The translations under genes and the position numbers were made by a program. The notes beneath the pieces are model-generated. The model was not told where the DNA came from. It did no database searches and saw nothing but the letters and a program-made list of their open reading frames with translations. A DNA stretch of 28,114 nucleotides, taken from positions 1 through 28,114 of the IMG/VR virus record IMGVR_UViG_3300025543_000147. One strand, 5' to 3'. This DNA comes from a virus. Of the stretch, positions 25,251 to 28,114 are shown one piece after another. Within the stretch, counting starts at the first letter, position 1. Every line of letters begins with the position of its first letter.

Positions 25251-25924
25251 TAGCTTCTCCCGTTGTGGGGGCACTCAGTTACTACGCAGTGTCGTCGACA
25301 TAACCCACTAGGGTGTGCGTTCCACACATCGTTCTTAAAGGCGGCTTCCATCTGACCATAGTCAGACAACCACTTGCGCCATAACTTCTGTTCGTGTTCT
25401 TTGTAGTATGTATCTGTTATGAACTTATTTGCAACTGTAAATAACAGACCCGCTTTAACTACTTCGATCTCAGGAAAGTGCTTAAACAGTGCGAGAGCCA
25501 TTAGCTCTAACTGACCCTTATCGGCGTACTTCGCACTCTTACCTGTCTTGTAGTCAATAACTTTAGCTTTCTTGTTCTCACGGTCTAGGATCACTAGGTC
25601 AGCAATACCACGAAACCACACGTTCTCGTCCTTGAATCCGCATGGTTCTAGGTTCTCAGTAAGTCCCATCTCGTACTCGCACAGTTTCTCACCCTGCATC
25701 TCAGAAAGTACTTTAAGTGTAGGCTCCATGTACTTGAAAGCCTCGGGTAAAGGTTTGCCGTCTCGTATGTACAACTCTGCCGCTTCGTGCGCAACTGTAC
25801 CGTAGAGCATGGCTTCTGTTTCTGATTCGCTGTAGTTCTTCGCTATCTTAAGATGATAGAACTTCTTAGGACATTGCTCGAAAGACTTTATCCTACTAAA
25901 CGACCAAGGCGAGATACCACTCAT
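25250..25924 (-). CDS. PD-(D/E)XK nuclease, RecB/Cas4-like, with probable Fe-S cluster
   Basis: A 224-residue protein that shows the whole RecB-nuclease signature: SFSRIKSFEQCPKKF at 8-22, GTVAHEAAELY (H46), GIADLVI (D109), VIDYKTGK (D124, K126) and GQLELMALAL (Q138). A cysteine at 18 and three near the end (C209, C213, C218 in LCRRHCVVTECPH) match the Cas4/AddB arrangement that holds a 4Fe-4S cluster around the nuclease core. It should cut or resect single-stranded or duplex ends during phage recombination or host DNA breakdown. The start is fixed by an ATGA overlap with the preceding gene. Phage Cas4-like proteins occur without CRISPR, and no CRISPR array or Cas1/Cas2 is present here, so an adaptation role is not supported. 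Confidence 0.88.
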   Translation of the reverse strand: MSGISPWSFSRIKSFEQCPKKFYHLKIAKNYSESETEAMLYGTVAHEAAELYIRDGKPLPEAFKYMEPTLKVLSEMQGEKLCEYEMGLTENLEPCGFKDENVWFRGIADLVILDRENKKAKVIDYKTGKSAKYADKGQLELMALALFKHFPEIEVVKAGLLFTVANKFITDTYYKEHEQKLWRKWLSDYGQMEAAFKNDVWNAHPSGLCRRHCVVTECPHNGRS

Positions 25925-26175
25925 TGTAAAGTTCTAACCCCCGCTTTAAGAGCCGCTTCATCTCTCGCCTGTAAGTCTTCAACTAAAAACCTTACTCCGG
26001 CAGTCCAACCTCGACGCATCCCTTGGTAGAATAATCTAAGGCATACATCGGCGTGTTGCTTAATTATTTCAGCGTCTTCTGGCGCTACTTCCTCGACCAT
26101 ATCTAACACTTCCCGCCAACTATCTTTAGTCGCAGACCCAACAATCGTATCTATCTCTTCAGTTGTGTAATTCAT
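25921..26175 (-). CDS. Small helical protein of unknown function (84 aa)
   Basis: The start is taken as the ATG at 26175, which overlaps the polymerase stop as ATGA and has GGAG seven bases upstream; a TTG two codons earlier is possible but less likely. The sequence is mostly helical and acidic to neutral: TTEEIDTIVGSATKDSWREV, then VAPEDAEIIKQHADVCLRLF, then a segment GMRRGWTAGVRFL. One cysteine is present and no catalytic motif can be seen. It is coupled at both ends (polymerase upstream, nuclease downstream) with 4-base overlaps, so its product is probably made in step with these enzymes and might be an accessory subunit. I do not recognise the family. Confidence 0.65.
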   Translation of the reverse strand: MNYTTEEIDTIVGSATKDSWREVLDMVEEVAPEDAEIIKQHADVCLRLFYQGMRRGWTAGVRFLVEDLQARDEAALKAGVRTLQ

Positions 26176-27992
26176 TCGCAATCTCCATAAGATGTTCCAG
26201 TTCCACTTTCACAGTTAATGGGCATACCTTCAGCCCACTTCGGTACGAGCCGCATACACTGCTCTATGTAGCCTTGAGCTACAGTTAATTCATCTTCTGG
26301 TACACAGCATACAACAGAATCGTGCACCGTCAAAACCACGCGGTATCGCTTAGATATCGCTAGCATCTGCTCACCTATGATACACCGAGCGATGCCTTGG
26401 CACACGTTCTCAGTAACCTTACCACCATATATCTTTACACGACCTCGACGTGTCTTGTAGTCAAACTGCAAGCCTTTGTCGTTCTGCTCGAACCTCAAAT
26501 CTTCATAGCACATCATTAGACCAGACGGTAACTTTATACCGTACTTCTCAGGTACCACTTCAATAGATTGTCCTAAGTTGTAATTACGTCCTTGAGTCAT
26601 GTTCACCAAAGTCTGCTGGGCGTTACGCCAGAATTGACTTATGTGGTTATTTGTTTTCCTATAGATGTCGATAATCCGACGGGCTTCGTCAAGTTCTATA
26701 TCAAACCCAAACGACTTGAGTTGATCTTGGAACCGTAGGCTACCCATACCGTAACCGCACCCGAGAATCGTCGTCTTCCCTACAAAGCGTTGGTCTTTAT
26801 TTACTTTGTCTTCTGGTACGTTATAGATAGCAGACGCCATCTTCTTGTACACATCCCGCCCTTCTTGGAACGCCTCAACCAAATCTTGTTGACCTGCAAT
26901 CCACGCAAGTACCCTAGCTTCGATCTGCGAAGAGTCGCAGTCCACCAGTGTGTAGCCCTCAGGTGCAACGATACTTCTCTTTAGCGCCTTCCCGTTTGGA
27001 CCACGGCTTGGTAGGTTCTGTAGGTTAATCTTGTCATCACCACCCCAACGTCCAGTGTGTGCGGCATAGTACCGTACAGGTACGGGTAACTTACCTCGAC
27101 TAGCTATGTCTATGAACCTCTGCGTGCGGGTCTCCTCTAACGTACTCTTTGTACCCAACCGTGCAGTGGCTAGGGCTTGCACCCTGTCGTCTTCGTGTTC
27201 GAGTAGTGCAGTGAACCCCTCGTCGGTTTTAGCAAGTGCAAGTGTTTCTTTACCTGTGGTCTTGCTGATCTTAGTAGGTGGCGTGACTCCAAACTCTTTG
27301 AGAAGCTCCGCAAACTTATTGTTACTCATAAGTTCTTCTCGTGAAGCATTTATAGTTTCCAGCAACCGGGACTTTCTTTCCTTCACGTTGTGTAAATGAG
27401 TTTCTAGTAAGTCTTGATCTAGTTCTAACACTGGCTCAATAAACATACGAAGCGTTAGGTCTATCAACTTAAGTTCTTTTGTAGGGAACCCCTTACCCAT
27501 GATCTTAAATAGCTTATAAGTTAACTCGACATCGTTGACGCAGTAGTCTCCGTACTTGTCTAGCTCTGCTTCACTAAAATCTATACGTCGCTTGCCTAAC
27601 GCGTTAACAACCTCGTTACCTTTCTCCCCAATCTTGTACCGTTCAGCCAGTGCTTTAAGTGATCCACCTGCATTGACACCATGTACTGCACGACCGATAC
27701 ACAATGTATCAGCCCAGACACGAGGGCGAATATCAAAAAGCCAACTAAGAATAGCACCGTCAAACATAGTATTGTGAGCGAGTACCATAGAGTCTGCCCA
27801 ATTAAACGTATCCAAATAGTCTTTGATCTCATCATGTCTCCCGCTCGCCCATTCAGTCGGACCGTTGTTTACTTTTATGCCTACACCTATCACTTCGAAC
27901 CGAGGATCGCGTATGTATTCCTCAGTAGTCATCTTGCTTAGTGAAAAGTCCTTATCGTAATAGGTCTCAAAATCAACCGTTATCAAATCCAT
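26172..27992 (-). CDS. Family A DNA polymerase with 3'-5' exonuclease domain
   Basis: A 606-residue protein. Exonuclease motifs: DFE with D7 and E9, HNTMFD with N74 and D78, and YCVNDVELT with Y150 and D154, so proofreading should be intact. Polymerase motifs: A, VDCDSSQIEAR with D353 and E358; B (O-helix), K406-TTI-L410-G-CG-Y414; C, TVHDSVV with H557 and D558. There is no 5'-3' exonuclease domain, and the size fits phage replicative PolA enzymes. Two departures stand out: Leu410 sits where E. coli Pol I has Phe762, and Ser559 replaces the Glu that normally follows the motif C aspartate. GGGAG lies upstream of the ATG, and the first 20 bases overlap the previous gene. It is the likely replicative polymerase of this phage, working with the primase-helicase and SSB downstream. 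Confidence 0.93.
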   Translation of the reverse strand: MDLITVDFETYYDKDFSLSKMTTEEYIRDPRFEVIGVGIKVNNGPTEWASGRHDEIKDYLDTFNWADSMVLAHNTMFDGAILSWLFDIRPRVWADTLCIGRAVHGVNAGGSLKALAERYKIGEKGNEVVNALGKRRIDFSEAELDKYGDYCVNDVELTYKLFKIMGKGFPTKELKLIDLTLRMFIEPVLELDQDLLETHLHNVKERKSRLLETINASREELMSNNKFAELLKEFGVTPPTKISKTTGKETLALAKTDEGFTALLEHEDDRVQALATARLGTKSTLEETRTQRFIDIASRGKLPVPVRYYAAHTGRWGGDDKINLQNLPSRGPNGKALKRSIVAPEGYTLVDCDSSQIEARVLAWIAGQQDLVEAFQEGRDVYKKMASAIYNVPEDKVNKDQRFVGKTTILGCGYGMGSLRFQDQLKSFGFDIELDEARRIIDIYRKTNNHISQFWRNAQQTLVNMTQGRNYNLGQSIEVVPEKYGIKLPSGLMMCYEDLRFEQNDKGLQFDYKTRRGRVKIYGGKVTENVCQGIARCIIGEQMLAISKRYRVVLTVHDSVVCCVPEDELTVAQGYIEQCMRLVPKWAEGMPINCESGTGTSYGDCE

Positions 27993-28114
27993 TATCTTTT
28001 ATCTCCCTCCACAGTGAGTCGTCATACACATAGTCCGTATCTTTTACCTCAGCAGTGCGCATGTTCTTAGCTTTTGCCGCCCACATACTAGCTTGCATAG
28101 CCTTACCACTTTCG
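27973..28114 (-). CDS. Unknown protein, C-terminal end (gene enters from the right)
   Basis: On the minus strand the frame starting at 28113 is open for 46 codons and stops at 27973, overlapping the polymerase start by 20 bases, as elsewhere in this operon. The visible residues include SGKAMQASMWAAKAKNMRTA and DDSLWREIKDNG, a charged, helical C-terminus of protein-like composition. Too little is visible to assign a family. Its last codons run over the polymerase ribosome-binding site and start, which would couple their translation. It is called real because it fills the only otherwise empty stretch before the polymerase and keeps the operon contiguous. Confidence 0.5.
   Translation of the reverse strand, partial: ESGKAMQASMWAAKAKNMRTAEVKDTDYVYDDSLWREIKDNGFDNG

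Noticed and set aside
25481-25515. QLELMALALF in the Cas4-like nuclease as a clamp-binding motif
   Set aside because: This segment is the conserved Gln-containing helix of RecB-family nucleases (motif QLxxY-like) and is explained by the enzyme fold.
25250-25924. Cas4-like protein as evidence for a CRISPR adaptation system
   Set aside because: No array and no Cas1 or Cas2 are present; stand-alone Cas4/RecB-like nucleases are common in phages.

Overview
The window looks like the middle of a tailed-phage genome, most likely a marine or aquatic podovirus-like phage of a Gram-negative host. This rests on gene content and on recognisable virion-protein motifs; no database search was possible. Coding density is very high, genes overlap by 1-20 bases, and there is no bacterial housekeeping gene, rRNA, tRNA, insertion sequence, CRISPR array, integrase, terminase, phage RNA polymerase or lysis gene in view. 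The host cannot be named from this sequence.

Left arm (1-18174, all + strand): a late virion module. It starts inside a tail or head-closure protein (open at base 1), then a C1q-like beta-sandwich protein, a giant 1930-residue protein, three Gln/Gly-rich proteins (226, 307 and 561 aa) and a giant 2315-residue protein. The two giants occupy about 45% of the window and share a glycine-zipper module, so both may be internal or ejected virion proteins. The first giant carries 80-residue tandem helical repeats and an EF-hand/dockerin-like loop. The second carries an embedded HExxH metallopeptidase signature, an LPD38-like region and, in a Pro/Gln/Glu-rich linker, four evenly spaced peptides that resemble DnaN sliding-clamp-binding motifs.

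Right arm (18250-28114, all - strand): a replication and recombination module, transcribed toward the left arm. In transcription order: the end of an unknown gene, a family A DNA polymerase with 3'-5' exonuclease, a small helical protein, a Cas4/RecB-like nuclease with four cysteines, a small basic HNH-like protein, a 280-bp intergenic region with a duplicated structured element, an SNF2-type helicase, a conserved unknown protein, a helix-turn-helix protein with an acidic tail, a putative ssDNA-binding protein with an acidic tail, a primase-helicase (AEP-like primase plus DUF927-like ATPase) and a 73-aa protein. A near-consensus sigma70 promoter, with a perfect inverted repeat at the predicted start site, precedes the last five genes. 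A tandem hairpin terminator ends the module at the convergent junction near 18.2 kb.

Together the right arm supplies a replisome (primase-helicase, polymerase, SSB, remodelling helicase, nuclease) that seems to depend on host RNA polymerase and perhaps the host clamp, and the left arm supplies the tail and ejection apparatus. The points most worth a second look are the clamp-binding-like peptide array, the duplicated intergenic RNA-like element, the polymerase active-site substitutions (Leu at the 762-equivalent site and HDS instead of HDE), the nonapeptide conserved between adjacent virion proteins, and the displaced start of the SNF2 gene.
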